Origin: Exiguobacterium marinum DSM 16307
GTDB lineage: Bacteria > Bacillota > Bacilli > Exiguobacteriales > Exiguobacteriaceae
DNA: 45,109 nt
Reading direction: 5' to 3'
Assembly: GCF_000620845.1 (NCBI RefSeq)
Contig: NZ_KK211189.1
Span: 466,468 to 511,576, forward strand
The translations under genes and the position numbers were made by a program. The notes under the pieces were generated by a model. The model was not told the origin of the DNA. It saw only the letters and a program-made list of their open reading frames with translations, and ran no database searches. This document shows positions 13,934 through 23,201 of the stretch, piece by piece; within the stretch, counting starts at the first letter, position 1; each line of letters begins with the position of its first letter.

Positions 13934-14170
13934 ATGCCAAAAACGTTACAAGAAATCAGACAGAAACTCGAATCGCATGTTGGTGAACGATTGACGTTGA
14001 AAGCAAACGGCGGTCGTAAGAAAGTCGTTACTCGGTTTGGAACGCTCGTTGAGACATATCCTGCGGTCTTCGTTGTGAAATTAGACGAAGAGTTGCACAA
14101 TGTTGAGCGTGTCTCGTATAGCTACGCTGATGTCCTAACGGATACAGTTAAAATTGAATTCGGCAATTGA
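13934..14170 (+). CDS. veg: Veg protein
   Basis: A small conserved protein of 78 aa. In B. subtilis Veg stimulates biofilm formation, apparently through SinR, and is very highly expressed; the molecular mechanism is not settled. Recognised by MPKTLQEIR, RLTLKANGGRKK, ETYPAVFVV and RVSYSYADVLT. The start is ATG 13934 with GAGGTG at 13922-13927; an in-frame GTG at 13925 overlaps that Shine-Dalgarno and is unlikely. It is a single-gene unit with its own promoters and terminator. The Bacillus neighbours yabG and sspF are absent. Confidence 0.92.
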   Translation: MPKTLQEIRQKLESHVGERLTLKANGGRKKVVTRFGTLVETYPAVFVVKLDEELHNVERVSYSYADVLTDTVKIEFGN

Positions 14171-14181
14171 TTTATAAATGA

Positions 14182-14214
14182 GGGGCGGATGCATTGGCAG
14201 CTGCTTCTTTTTTT
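14182..14214 (+). terminator. Terminator after veg
   Basis: An 11-pair stem, 14182-14192 with 14197-14207 (three G-U pairs, one A-G mismatch), with an ATTG loop and seven T (14208-14214). Confidence 0.7.
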
Positions 14215-14236
14215 GTGCGCCTGTTTACGGTACAAT
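14208..14236 (+). promoter_or_regulatory. Possible promoter of ispE
   Basis: A -10-like TACAAT (14231-14236) lies 35 nt before the ispE start. The -35 position falls in the T run of the veg terminator (TTTTTT, 14208-14213), so it is poor. It is the only candidate in the gap. Confidence 0.35.
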
Positions 14237-14270
14237 GTCGAACAGGAGACAAATGGGAAGGGTGAACGTG

Positions 14271-15134
14271 ATGCGCACGATTAGTGTGAAAGCGCCGGCA
14301 AAAATTAATTTGACGCTCGATGTTCTCGGAAAGCGTTCGGACGGCTATCATGAAGTAGAAATGATAATGACGACAGTCGACTTAGCAGACCGTTTGGAGT
14401 TGACAGTTCTAGAATCGGATGAGATTCGGATTCAATCGGAACATGCCTATGTGCCGAATGATCATCGAAATTTAGCATATCGGGCAGCGGAGTTGTTGCG
14501 TGAGCGTTTTAATATTCAACAAGGTATCGAGATTGTGCTCGATAAACAAATTCCTGTAGCTGCTGGTCTTGCCGGTGGATCGAGTGATGCAGCGGCAACG
14601 CTTCGCGGGATGAACGAACTGTTCTCATTGAACTTGTCATTAGAGGAACTAGCGGAGCTCGGTGCGGAAATCGGGTCTGACGTGTCATTTTGTGTCATCG
14701 GGGGGACGGCGATTGCCCGAGGGCGTGGAGAACGGTTAGAAATGATTCCGGCGCCGCCACCGTGTTACGTTGTGCTCGGCAAACCAAAAATCGGGGTCTC
14801 AACCGCAGATGTGTATCGGGCTGTGCGTATGGATGAGGTCCATCATCCAAACACTGAGGCTATGGTGGAAGCGATTCATCAGAAAGATTTTCACGGAATT
14901 TGTGAAAACCTCGGGAATTCGCTCGAAAGTGTGACGCTCAAACTTCACCCGGAAGTAAAACAAATCAAAGAGACGATGCGTCATTGCGGGGCGGAAGGTG
15001 TTCTCATGAGTGGAAGTGGACCGACTGTCTTTGCGTTGATTGAACACGAGCAAAAAGCGTACCGAATCTATAACGGTTTAAAAGGATTTTGCCCAGAAGT
15101 GTTCGTCGTTCGGATTCTCGGCAAAAGACATTGA
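14271..15134 (+). CDS. ispE: 4-diphosphocytidyl-2-C-methyl-D-erythritol kinase
   Basis: GHMP kinase of the MEP isoprenoid pathway: phosphorylates the 2-OH of CDP-methylerythritol; 287 aa. It shows [15 protein letters not shown] with DGYHEVE, the GHMP ATP loop [16 protein letters not shown], and the C-terminal [14 protein letters not shown] 14271 is chosen by homology (MR-x-KAPAKIN) with AAGGGTG at 14258-14264. ATG 14253, preceded by AGGAG at 14244-14248, is in frame and would add six residues. B. subtilis has the same order veg-(sspF)-ispE-purR. Confidence 0.95.
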   Translation: MRTISVKAPAKINLTLDVLGKRSDGYHEVEMIMTTVDLADRLELTVLESDEIRIQSEHAYVPNDHRNLAYRAAELLRERFNIQQGIEIVLDKQIPVAAGLAGGSSDAAATLRGMNELFSLNLSLEELAELGAEIGSDVSFCVIGGTAIARGRGERLEMIPAPPPCYVVLGKPKIGVSTADVYRAVRMDEVHHPNTEAMVEAIHQKDFHGICENLGNSLESVTLKLHPEVKQIKETMRHCGAEGVLMSGSGPTVFALIEHEQKAYRIYNGLKGFCPEVFVVRILGKRH

Positions 15135-15181
15135 ACAAAAACGAATGAAAGTGATATATTTTCATTAGAACATTCGTTTAT
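15131..15181 (+). promoter_or_regulatory. purR promoter with PurBox-like inverted arms
   Basis: -35 TTGAAC (15131-15136; its TGA is the ispE stop), an 18-nt spacer, -10 TATATT (15155-15160). Two perfect inverted 9-mers, AAACGAATG (15139-15147) and CATTCGTTT (15171-15179), flank the -10. Each holds the CGAA core of the B. subtilis PurBox but differs from its consensus at several positions. Spacing and position suggest autoregulation by PurR; this is inferred. Confidence 0.65.
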
Positions 15182-15207
15182 TAATGAAGAAGTGAAGGAG
15201 AATCCGT

Positions 15208-16032
15208 ATGAAAATTCGTAGAAGTGGTCGTCTCGTCGATATGACCCGTTATTTGCTTGACCATCCGCATCAGCTTGTCTCGTTGTCGATGTTTTCAAGC
15301 CGTTATAAAGCTGCAAAGTCCTCGATTAGCGAAGATCTTGTCATTGTTAGTGAAATGCTGTCTCATGATGGAATTGGTAAGCTTGTTACCGTTCCTGGTG
15401 CGGCCGGTGGTGTTATGTTTATTCCAGGATGGAGTAAAGACAAATCACTTGAGATGATTGATACGCTCTGTGATCAGTTATCAAAACCTGAGCGTCTGTT
15501 ACCGGGTGGATACCTCTACTTAACCGACGTGTTAGGTAATCCAAGCCAGGTGAAGCCGATGGGTCAAGTTTTTGCGTCTGTGTTCGCAGACCGGAAAGTT
15601 GATGTCGTCATGACCATTGCGACGAAGGGAATCCCGATTGCTTATGCCGTTGCCGAACAATTAGGTGTCCCATTTGTCATCGTCCGTTCGGATAGTCGTG
15701 TCACAGAAGGATCGACTGTCAGTATCAACTACGTATCTGGTTCATCGAAAGCAATTCGTACGATGGCACTTGCACGCCGAAGTCTGCCACGCGGTGCGAA
15801 TGTACTTTTGATCGATGACTTCATGAAAGCCGGGGGAACAATCCGTGGGATGATGAGTCTCTTGAATGAATTCGAGGCAAACCTTGCGGGTGTCGGTGTG
15901 TTGATGGAAGCTGAAGGGGCCGAGAAGAAGATGGTCAGCGAATACGTCAGTTTGATGAAATTGACAAATGTTGATTCGGACGAGGGTCTCGTCACCATTT
16001 CACGGGGGAATGTGGAACAGTTCCTAAATTGA
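15208..16032 (+). CDS. purR: Purine operon repressor PurR
   Basis: PRPP-responsive DNA-binding repressor of purine synthesis genes, 274 aa. An N-terminal winged helix (RRSGRLVDMTRYLLDHP, residues 4-20, onward to about 75) precedes a phosphoribosyltransferase-like domain. The PRPP-binding loop is LLIDDFMKAGGT at about 199-210. PRPP relieves DNA binding in B. subtilis. ATG 15208 is preceded by AAGGAG. In B. subtilis the next gene is yabJ (ridA); it is absent here. Confidence 0.95.
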   Translation: MKIRRSGRLVDMTRYLLDHPHQLVSLSMFSSRYKAAKSSISEDLVIVSEMLSHDGIGKLVTVPGAAGGVMFIPGWSKDKSLEMIDTLCDQLSKPERLLPGGYLYLTDVLGNPSQVKPMGQVFASVFADRKVDVVMTIATKGIPIAYAVAEQLGVPFVIVRSDSRVTEGSTVSINYVSGSSKAIRTMALARRSLPRGANVLLIDDFMKAGGTIRGMMSLLNEFEANLAGVGVLMEAEGAEKKMVSEYVSLMKLTNVDSDEGLVTISRGNVEQFLN

Positions 16033-16061
16033 TTGGCAAAATTTTGATTTCGTTTTATGAT
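16033..16061 (+). promoter_or_regulatory. Sigma-A promoter of spoVG
   Basis: -35 TTGGCA (16033-16038), exactly 17 nt, -10 TATGAT (16056-16061), immediately after the purR stop. It leaves a leader of about 105 nt in which I see no clear structure. I found no sigma-H-type GAAT -10 like that of B. subtilis spoVG. Confidence 0.72.
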
Positions 16062-16172
16062 TAGAGGGTATAGAGTTATCAATATGGAGTCATGACGTTC
16101 GTTTGAAACTAACTGAACCTTGCAGAAGACCACACCATGGCGTAGACAACGACGATAAAGGGGATGCGAAAC

Positions 16173-16472
16173 ATGCAGATCACAGACGTAAAAATTCGCA
16201 AAGTCGCGACAGAAGGCAGAATGAAAGCATTGGCCTCAATCACACTTGACCATGAATTCGTTGTACATGACCTTCGAATCATCGAAGGGAGTAGCGGTCT
16301 ATTTGTCGCCATGCCGAGCAAACGGACACCAGAAGGTATTTTTCGCGATATCGCGCATCCGATTAATGGGGAGATGCGACAGAAAGTTGAAGCAGCTGTT
16401 TTGGAAACCTATTCCAATATGGGTGTGGACGTCCTTGACCCACAACAAGTGTCTTACGGTATGAATGAATGA
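16173..16472 (+). CDS. spoVG: SpoVG, RNA/DNA-binding regulator
   Basis: A 99-aa protein of the SpoVG family. In Staphylococcus, Listeria and Borrelia it is a site-specific nucleic-acid-binding regulator; in Bacillus it also affects septum formation at sporulation. The hallmark regions are present: [16 protein letters not shown] and [15 protein letters not shown] 16173 is chosen because AAAGGGGA (16157-16164) is 8 nt upstream; the in-frame ATG at 16164 overlaps that Shine-Dalgarno. Its presence in a block stripped of spore genes supports a vegetative role. Confidence 0.94.
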   Translation: MQITDVKIRKVATEGRMKALASITLDHEFVVHDLRIIEGSSGLFVAMPSKRTPEGIFRDIAHPINGEMRQKVEAAVLETYSNMGVDVLDPQQVSYGMNE

Positions 16473-16479
16473 CAGGAAA

Positions 16480-16510
16480 CGGCGGTTAGGTTCCCTACCG
16501 CTGTTTTTTT
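16480..16510 (+). terminator. Terminator after spoVG
   Basis: Imperfect stem CGGCGGTTAGG with CCCTACCGCTG (one G-U pair, two mismatches) followed by seven T (16504-16510). Confidence 0.75.
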
Positions 16511-16541
16511 GCGTTTCAATGGTTAAGGAACGGTACAACTA

Positions 16542-16570
16542 TTGAAACGAAGGCACGGTTTCGATATAGT
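16542..16570 (+). promoter_or_regulatory. Sigma-A promoter of glmU-prs
   Basis: -35 TTGAAA (16542-16547), a 17-nt spacer, -10 TATAGT (16565-16570). The roughly 80-nt leader contains a small inverted repeat, TCACA/TGTGA (16624-16638), ending a few bases before the Shine-Dalgarno of glmU. Confidence 0.8.
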
Positions 16571-16656
16571 AGAAACGGTGTAAATAGGATTTAGTTACAG
16601 ATAAGCCGAACTATACAGACCAATCACAGCTGTTGTGAGATAGGAGCGAATCAAGA

Positions 16657-18012
16657 ATGGAGCGTTTTGCAGTCATTTTGGCAGCAGGAAAAGGGACGCG
16701 AATGAAGTCGAAGCTTTATAAAGTACTTCATCCGGTTCTAGGGAAACCAATGGTTGAGCATGTTGTCGACCAGTTAGACCAAATCGGTGTCAGTCGTCAA
16801 ATCGTAATCGTTGGCCATGGGGCGGAAGCGGTACAAGATACGCTCGGCACACGAGTAGAGTATGCGGTCCAAGAACAACAACTTGGAACGGGACATGCTG
16901 TTCAAATGGCAGAAGCAGAGCTTGCGGGTAAATCAGGGGCGACACTCGTCGTCTGTGGAGATACACCGCTACTTACAGCGGAAACGTTAGAAGCCCTTCT
17001 CGCTCATCATGAAGCGCAACAAGCGAAAGTCACTGTACTGACTGCGATTGCCGACGACGCGACAGGATACGGTCGTGTGATTCGTGGTGAAGATGGGAAC
17101 GTGACAAAAGTCGTGGAACATAAAGATGCTTCTGAGACAGAGCTCGCCATCAATGAAATCAATACGGGTACGTACGTGTTTGATAACGAATTGTTATTCG
17201 ATGCACTTAAACGAGTCGGAAACAATAATGCACAGGGTGAATATTACTTACCTGATGTCATCGCAATCGCAAAAGAATCGGGCGAAGTGGTAGCGGCGCA
17301 TACAGCACCGACGTTTGATGAGACGATTGGGGTCAATGACCGCGTAGCCTTGTCACAAGCGGAAGCGATCATGCGGAAACGGACGAATGAACGTCTCATG
17401 CGTGAAGGGGTTACATTTATGGATCCTGCATCGACATACATTTCTCCAGATGTGGTGATTGGTTCGGATACGGTCATTTATCCGGGGACGGTCATTCTTG
17501 GGAAGACGACAATCGGCTCGGAATGTGTGATCGGTCCAAACTCGGACATCCGTAACAGTGTGATTGAAGACAATGCCGTTGTTCGCCAGTCTGTCGTGAC
17601 AGACAGCCGGATCGGTGAAGAGGCTCAAGTCGGACCTTTCGCTCACTTGCGTCAACAAGCTGTTCTTGGCGCGAACTCACGCGTCGGTAACTTTGTTGAG
17701 ATTAAAAAATCAACGTTCGGTGATGGTGCGAAAGCTTCGCACTTGAGCTATATCGGGGATGCGTCGATCGGTGAACGTGTCAACTTAGGATGCGGATCGA
17801 TTACGGTAAATTATGACGGCAAAAATAAGTTTGAGACAGTCGTAGAAGACGATGCATTCGTCGGCTGCAATGTCAACTTGATTGCCCCTGTAAAAGTCGG
17901 GAAAGGTGCGATTGTCGCAGCCGGCTCGACGATTACAAATGATGTACCGGAAGAGGCGCTTGCGATTGCACGCGAACGCCAAACGAATAAAGAAGGTTAC
18001 ACAAAACGATAA
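16657..18012 (+). CDS. glmU: Bifunctional UDP-GlcNAc pyrophosphorylase/GlcN-1-P acetyltransferase
   Basis: Makes UDP-GlcNAc for peptidoglycan and teichoic acids by acetylating glucosamine-1-P and then adding UMP; 451 aa. The N-terminal Rossmann-like pyrophosphorylase domain (to about residue 228) has [11 protein letters not shown] (residues 8-18). From about 250 the protein is a left-handed beta-helix with hexapeptide repeats such as VVIGSD, TIGSEC and RIGEEA, carrying the acetyltransferase site. GAGCGA-type Shine-Dalgarno (AGGAGC) precedes ATG 16657. prs follows after 45 nt without a terminator, so the two are co-transcribed as in Bacillus. Confidence 0.96.
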   Translation: MERFAVILAAGKGTRMKSKLYKVLHPVLGKPMVEHVVDQLDQIGVSRQIVIVGHGAEAVQDTLGTRVEYAVQEQQLGTGHAVQMAEAELAGKSGATLVVCGDTPLLTAETLEALLAHHEAQQAKVTVLTAIADDATGYGRVIRGEDGNVTKVVEHKDASETELAINEINTGTYVFDNELLFDALKRVGNNNAQGEYYLPDVIAIAKESGEVVAAHTAPTFDETIGVNDRVALSQAEAIMRKRTNERLMREGVTFMDPASTYISPDVVIGSDTVIYPGTVILGKTTIGSECVIGPNSDIRNSVIEDNAVVRQSVVTDSRIGEEAQVGPFAHLRQQAVLGANSRVGNFVEIKKSTFGDGAKASHLSYIGDASIGERVNLGCGSITVNYDGKNKFETVVEDDAFVGCNVNLIAPVKVGKGAIVAAGSTITNDVPEEALAIARERQTNKEGYTKR

Positions 18013-18057
18013 CTTGCTGCCAGTCATTATGGAAAACGATGGAGGAGAATCCTAAAC

Positions 18058-19014
18058 ATGTCTACTGTATACGAACGAGAAATTCGTCTATTTAGCTTAA
18101 ACTCGAACCGCCCGCTTGCTGAAGAAATCGCGAAAGAAATTGGTGTCCCGCTCAGTGATTGCCAAGTCAAACGTTTCAGCGACGGTGAACTCTATATTAA
18201 CATCGAGGAAAGTGTTCGTGGAGATGATGTGTATGTCATCCAATCAACAAGCTCGCCTGTAAACGAAACGCTCATGGAATTGCTCGTCATGATCGATGCA
18301 CTCAAACGTGCTTCTGTCCGTACGATTAACATCGTGATGCCGTATTACGGGTACGCACGTCAAGACCGTAAAGCACGCTCGCGTGAACCGATCACAGCGA
18401 AACTTGTCGCTGACCTTCTTACGGTAGCGGGTGCGACACGCGTCATCACGATGGATTTGCATGCAGCGCAAATTCAAGGATTCTTCAATATTCCGGTTGA
18501 CCAATTACTCGGTGTACCGCTCATCTCGACTTACTTTGAAACAGAAGAGTTTCAAGCGAAAGATATCGTGGTCGTTTCTCCAGATCACGGTGGCGTGACA
18601 CGCGCACGAAAATTGGCAGAACGTTTGAAAGCACCGATTGCCATCATTGACAAGCGTCGTCCGAAAGCGAATGTCGCTGAAGTCATGAACATCGTTGGAA
18701 GCGTTGAAGGGAAAACAGCGATTTTGATTGACGACATCATCGATACAGCGGGTACAATCACTCTTGCTGCAGATGCCATCGTCGAAGCGGGCGCGAAGGA
18801 AGTATATGCGTCTTGTACGCATCCGGTTCTTTCTGGTCCAGCGATGGAGCGCATCGACAACTCATCGATCAAAGAGTTGGTTGTCCTAAATACCATCGAT
18901 TTGACGGGTCGCCCTTGCTCGAGCAAGATCAAGCAAATGTCGGTTGCCCATTTACTTGGGGAAGCGATTATGCGCGTACACGAGCATAAATCGGTCAGTA
19001 CCCTATTCGATTAA
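18058..19014 (+). CDS. prs: Ribose-phosphate pyrophosphokinase
   Basis: Forms PRPP from ribose-5-P and ATP, feeding purine, pyrimidine, NAD, His and Trp synthesis; 318 aa, the standard length. It shows the class I features: [17 protein letters not shown], the [11 protein letters not shown] flexible loop, the metal-binding [13 protein letters not shown], and the ribose-5-phosphate/PRPP loop [11 protein letters not shown] (about residues 223-233). The PRPP it makes is the ligand of PurR encoded upstream. GGAGG precedes ATG 18058. It ends in a terminator; the Bacillus ctc gene is missing. Confidence 0.97.
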   Translation: MSTVYEREIRLFSLNSNRPLAEEIAKEIGVPLSDCQVKRFSDGELYINIEESVRGDDVYVIQSTSSPVNETLMELLVMIDALKRASVRTINIVMPYYGYARQDRKARSREPITAKLVADLLTVAGATRVITMDLHAAQIQGFFNIPVDQLLGVPLISTYFETEEFQAKDIVVVSPDHGGVTRARKLAERLKAPIAIIDKRRPKANVAEVMNIVGSVEGKTAILIDDIIDTAGTITLAADAIVEAGAKEVYASCTHPVLSGPAMERIDNSSIKELVVLNTIDLTGRPCSSKIKQMSVAHLLGEAIMRVHEHKSVSTLFD

Positions 19015-19023
19015 AAAAACGAG

Positions 19024-19053
19024 GCCCGGAGGCATTCGCCTTTGGGCTTTTTT
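19024..19053 (+). terminator. Terminator after prs
   Basis: Stem GCCCGGAGGC / GCCTTTGGGC around an ATTC loop with two G-U pairs, then six T (19048-19053). AGGAGG of pth starts 5 nt later (19058-19063). Confidence 0.82.
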
Positions 19054-19070
19054 GTTCAGGAGGAAATGAT

Positions 19071-19628
19071 ATGAAATGCATCGTCGGTCTTGGAAATCCC
19101 GGGAAAAAGTTTGAGATGACGCGACACAATGTCGGTTTTTTAGCGATTGATCGTCTCGCAGAAAAGCATGGCATCTCGCTGAATGAGGCGAAGTTTAATG
19201 CCCTTATGGGAACGGGAAGAATCAATGGTGAACGCGTTGTACTCGTGAAGCCGCTTACGTATATGAACTTGTCGGGTGAAGCGGTCCGTCCCATTTTAGA
19301 TTATTATAAGATTGAGATTGACGACTTATTGGTGATTTATGATGATTTGGATATGGTTCCCGGCAAGCTTCGCTTCCGTCCGAAAGGAAGCGCGGGTGGT
19401 CATAACGGAATCAAATCACTTATTCAACATTTAGGAACCGCTGAATTCAAGCGATTGAAGCTTGGTGTCGGTCGTCCCCCGCATCCGATTAAAGTTGTCG
19501 ACTGGGTGTTGATGAACTATCGGAAAGATGAGTTATCGGAGTTGAACGAGACAATCGACAACGCCGTAACTGCAGCAACTGATTTTGTAGATACAGATTG
19601 GCTAGCACTGATGAATCGATACAACTAA
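19071..19628 (+). CDS. pth: Peptidyl-tRNA hydrolase
   Basis: Releases tRNA from prematurely dropped peptidyl-tRNA; 185 aa. The catalytic histidine is H19 in MTRHNVGF. Other conserved sites are VGLGNPGKKF, KPLTYMNLSG, IYDDLDMVPGKLRFR and GSAGGHNGIKSLI. ATG 19071 follows AGGAGG at 19058-19063. It is bracketed by hairpin terminators on both sides without an evident promoter of its own. Fin (yabK), which follows pth in B. subtilis, is absent. Confidence 0.96.
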   Translation: MKCIVGLGNPGKKFEMTRHNVGFLAIDRLAEKHGISLNEAKFNALMGTGRINGERVVLVKPLTYMNLSGEAVRPILDYYKIEIDDLLVIYDDLDMVPGKLRFRPKGSAGGHNGIKSLIQHLGTAEFKRLKLGVGRPPHPIKVVDWVLMNYRKDELSELNETIDNAVTAATDFVDTDWLALMNRYN

Positions 19629-19649
19629 AGGGTCATCGCACCCTTTTTT
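19627..19649 (+). terminator. Terminator after pth
   Basis: Stem AAAGGGT (19627-19633) with ACCCTTT (19640-19646), a 6-nt loop and a T run to 19649. The stem begins on the pth stop codon. The mfd Shine-Dalgarno (GGAGG, 19662-19666) follows closely. Confidence 0.75.
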
Positions 19650-19673
19650 GTCGTATGAGTTGGAGGAAAACAA

Positions 19674-22600
19674 ATGAATGCTTTAGAAAGATTTATGGTG
19701 GCGCTCCCTGAGACGAATATCATTCGCGAGCGGCTACAAAAAGTGGACCGTCAATTGGTAACGGGTCTGACGACGAGCGCGAAAGCTCTTGTCTTAGCAG
19801 GACTCGTGAAATCGTCAGCGAGACGCCTCGTCGTTGTGACACACAATATGTATCAAGCACAAAAAATGTTTGATCAACTTGAATCACTCATCGGCCCTGA
19901 TCAAACACTGCTTTATCCAATTGATGAGACGCTAGCAGGTGAACTATCACTGACATCTAGTCCGGAACTGTTGGCCGCCCGAATCGATGCCCGTACCCGT
20001 CTCCTTGACCAAACAGGAGGCGTTGTTGTCGTGCCACTCGGTGGATTACGACGTTACATGCCGAGTCCGAAAGCATGGCAAGACAGCCGCGTCATGTTGA
20101 AGCCTGGAAGTGATCTCGATTTAGCGGATTTTGCGAAACAATTGTCGGGGATGGGGTATGAACGGACGGCAACTGTAACGACGCCAGGCGAGTTTTCCGT
20201 ACGAGGTAGCATATTAGACGTTTACCCGCTCACAGAAGCGCGTCCATATCGAATTGACTTGTTTGACACTGAAATTGATTCGATTTTTACGTTTGATGCC
20301 GAAACCCAACGTTCGCTCGGGGTGGTAGGGGAAGTGTGTATTACGCCTGCAACGGAGTTTGTTGCGACTGAGGAACAGCTGAAACAAGCAGGTAGCGCTC
20401 TTCGCAAGCAATACGACAGAACGGTGGAATTGATTACAAACGATGTGATTCGTCAGGCGCTCGATGAAGGAGTCGTAACGGATATCGAACGTTTAGAGCG
20501 GGGTGATTTCCCAGATAAAGTAGGAAAGTATTCGCCACTTCTTTATACATCAACGCTTCTTGATTACGTAGGAAAAGACGCCGTACTCATTTTGGATGAA
20601 GTGGCACGAATTGATGACGCCGCGGATGTGCAGGACCGGGAAGACGCCGAGTGGTTCTCTTCGCTCATCGAAAAAGGGGAAGCGGTCAGTAACTATACGC
20701 TCGCCGTCCCAATGCATAAAGTGTTCCTTGACTTGAAACAAGTGGCCTTCTCATTATTGCCGTCTCGTCGTTCAGGTATACCTGAGACCGACACGGTTCA
20801 TTTGAGCTGTCGTCCGCTACCGGCATTTCACGGACAGATGCACTTATTGAAACAAGAAGTGGAACGTTGGCAACAAGGTGATCAACGAATTGTCGTGCTC
20901 GCGGGAGATCGGTCGCGTGCAGATAAAATAACAGCACTTCTTTCAGACTATGGGATTTCCTCGACGTTTACGAATGTCGATGGAGAGTTAGAGCCGAGAC
21001 GTGTGTCCGTCATTATCGGTCAAATTGAAGGTGGGTTTGAATTATCTACGAGTCGTCTTGTCGTTGTATCAGAAGAAGAACTGTTCAAACGTGTGACGAA
21101 ACGGAAACGTCAGACGAAGAACTTGACGAACGCGGAACGAATCAAGAGTTACCAAGAGTTGAAGCCGAACGATTATGTCGTCCACGTGCACCATGGAATC
21201 GGAAAGTACTTAGGCATCAAAACGATTGAGGTCGGTGGGATTCATCAGGACTACTTGCATCTCGTCTATGCTGGTGACGATGCCCTTTACGTACCAGTCG
21301 ACCAAATTGATCTCGTGCAAAAATATGTCGGGGCAGAAGGAAAAGAACCGAAGATTTATAAACTGGGTGGCACGGAATGGAAGAAGGTCAAATCGAAGGT
21401 CGCTAAATCGGTTGAAGACATTGCCGATGAGTTGATTAAACTGTATGCGGCACGAGAGGCCTCGGTTGGTTTTGCGTTTCCGTCGGACGATGAAGAGATG
21501 AGTCAGTTTGAATCTTCATTCCCGTACGCTGAAACAGAAGATCAAGTTCGCTCGATTGCTGAAATCAAAGCAGATATGGAACGCTCGCGTCCGATGGATC
21601 GTCTCTTATGCGGAGATGTCGGATATGGGAAAACGGAAGTGGCGATTCGGGCGGCATTTAAAGCGGTACTCGCCGGAAAGCAAGTCGCATTTCTTGTCCC
21701 GACGACCGTCCTCGCCCAACAGCATTATGAGACGATGCTCGAACGATTCAGCGAATTTCCAATCAATGTGTCGGTCATGAGCCGTTTCCGCTCGAAAAGT
21801 GAGATGACCGCGACGAAGAAGGGCTTGAAAGAAGGGACGATTGATATTGTCGTCGGTACACACCGCGTGTTGTCTAAAGACGTAACGTTTGCCAATCTCG
21901 GTCTCGTCATCATCGATGAAGAACAACGGTTCGGCGTTAAACATAAAGAACGTTTGAAACAACTGAAGACGAATATCGACGTGCTCACGTTGACTGCCAC
22001 ACCGATTCCGCGGACGCTCCATATGTCGATGATTGGAATCCGTGACTTGTCCGTATTGGAAACACCACCTGAAAATCGATATCCGGTCCAAACATATGTC
22101 ATGGAGTATGACGGGATCGTCTTGCGTGAAGCTTTAGAGCGTGAACTCGCTCGTGGTGGGCAGGCGTTCTTCCTCTATAACCGTGTCGAAGGTATCGAAC
22201 GAAAAGCGGAAGAAATTCGTGCCCTATTACCGGACGCGCGTATCGCGACGGCACATGGACGGATGACGGAGAGTGAGCTCGAGAGCCAATTGATCAGCTT
22301 TTTAGAAGGAGAGGCAGATATTTTAGTCTCGACGACAATCATCGAGACGGGAATCGATATTCCAAACGTCAATACACTTATCGTCCATGATGCTGACAAG
22401 ATGGGGTTGTCGCAGCTCTATCAACTTCGTGGTCGTGTCGGACGCTCGAATCGGATCGCCTACGCGTACTTCACCTATCGAAAAGATAAGCGCTTAACGG
22501 AAGTTGCCGAAAGCCGACTTCAGGCCATTAAAGAGTTCACGGAGCTCGGAAGTGGCTTTAAGATTGCGATGCGGGACTTATCGATTCGGGGTGCTGGTAA

Positions 22601-23201
22601 TTTGCTAGGTGCACAACAATCAGGGTTTATCGATTCGGTCGGTTTCGATCTGTACTCACAAATGCTCTCCGAAGCAATCGAGGAGCGGAAAGACCGAATG
22701 CGTGGACAAGCAAAACAAGTCGTATTCAAGCCGGAAATTGCATTCCAAGCGGATGCGTATATCCCAGATAATTATTTGTCGGATAGTGAATTAAAAATCG
22801 AGATGTACAAACGTTTCAAATATGCGGATACGCCAAGCGCATTATTCGCCCTTCAAGACGAATTGATTGAGCGATTTGGTGAATTCCCTGAACCGGTCGC
22901 GCTTCTCATTCAACTGACGCGCTTACGTATTTACGGAGAACTGGCAAAAGTGAGTCGGATCAAGCAAACACCGGGACGCATTGAAATCGTCTTATCAAAA
23001 GAGTCGACAGCTGCACTTGATGTATCATCCTTCATGGAATGGACAATGCCGCTCGGTCGCAAACTTGGGGTGGGTCAAGAAGATGGGGCGTTGAAACTAT
23101 CGCTCAGTGGCCGTGTCCCCCTAACAGAGCTCCTAAATGATGCCGATACTGTATTAGAGGAACTGACGAAGCGGTTGGTAGGCGATGCAGTCGCCAAGTA
23201 A
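19674..23201 (+). CDS. mfd: Transcription-repair coupling factor
   Basis: Removes RNA polymerase stalled at DNA lesions and recruits UvrA for repair; 1175 aa, full length. Order of domains: UvrB-like module (about 1-350, SARRLVVVTHNMYQAQ, EFSVRGSILDVYP), RNA-polymerase-interaction domain from about 500 (DYVVHVHHGIGKYLG), then a RecG-like superfamily 2 translocase with Walker A GDVGYGKTE (about 646-654), DEEQ at about 747, TATPIPRTLHMSM and QLRGRVGRS, and a C-terminal UvrA-binding D7 domain. Its end overlaps the start of yabM by 17 nt; in B. subtilis spoVT lies at this junction. Confidence 0.97.
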   Translation: MNALERFMVALPETNIIRERLQKVDRQLVTGLTTSAKALVLAGLVKSSARRLVVVTHNMYQAQKMFDQLESLIGPDQTLLYPIDETLAGELSLTSSPELLAARIDARTRLLDQTGGVVVVPLGGLRRYMPSPKAWQDSRVMLKPGSDLDLADFAKQLSGMGYERTATVTTPGEFSVRGSILDVYPLTEARPYRIDLFDTEIDSIFTFDAETQRSLGVVGEVCITPATEFVATEEQLKQAGSALRKQYDRTVELITNDVIRQALDEGVVTDIERLERGDFPDKVGKYSPLLYTSTLLDYVGKDAVLILDEVARIDDAADVQDREDAEWFSSLIEKGEAVSNYTLAVPMHKVFLDLKQVAFSLLPSRRSGIPETDTVHLSCRPLPAFHGQMHLLKQEVERWQQGDQRIVVLAGDRSRADKITALLSDYGISSTFTNVDGELEPRRVSVIIGQIEGGFELSTSRLVVVSEEELFKRVTKRKRQTKNLTNAERIKSYQELKPNDYVVHVHHGIGKYLGIKTIEVGGIHQDYLHLVYAGDDALYVPVDQIDLVQKYVGAEGKEPKIYKLGGTEWKKVKSKVAKSVEDIADELIKLYAAREASVGFAFPSDDEEMSQFESSFPYAETEDQVRSIAEIKADMERSRPMDRLLCGDVGYGKTEVAIRAAFKAVLAGKQVAFLVPTTVLAQQHYETMLERFSEFPINVSVMSRFRSKSEMTATKKGLKEGTIDIVVGTHRVLSKDVTFANLGLVIIDEEQRFGVKHKERLKQLKTNIDVLTLTATPIPRTLHMSMIGIRDLSVLETPPENRYPVQTYVMEYDGIVLREALERELARGGQAFFLYNRVEGIERKAEEIRALLPDARIATAHGRMTESELESQLISFLEGEADILVSTTIIETGIDIPNVNTLIVHDADKMGLSQLYQLRGRVGRSNRIAYAYFTYRKDKRLTEVAESRLQAIKEFTELGSGFKIAMRDLSIRGAGNLLGAQQSGFIDSVGFDLYSQMLSEAIEERKDRMRGQAKQVVFKPEIAFQADAYIPDNYLSDSELKIEMYKRFKYADTPSALFALQDELIERFGEFPEPVALLIQLTRLRIYGELAKVSRIKQTPGRIEIVLSKESTAALDVSSFMEWTMPLGRKLGVGQEDGALKLSLSGRVPLTELLNDADTVLEELTKRLVGDAVAK

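Noticed and set aside
16039-16100. Sigma-H promoter for spoVG as in B. subtilis
   Set aside because: An AGGGTAT-like stretch exists, but no GAAT-type -10 follows at the right spacing, while a good sigma-A site is present.
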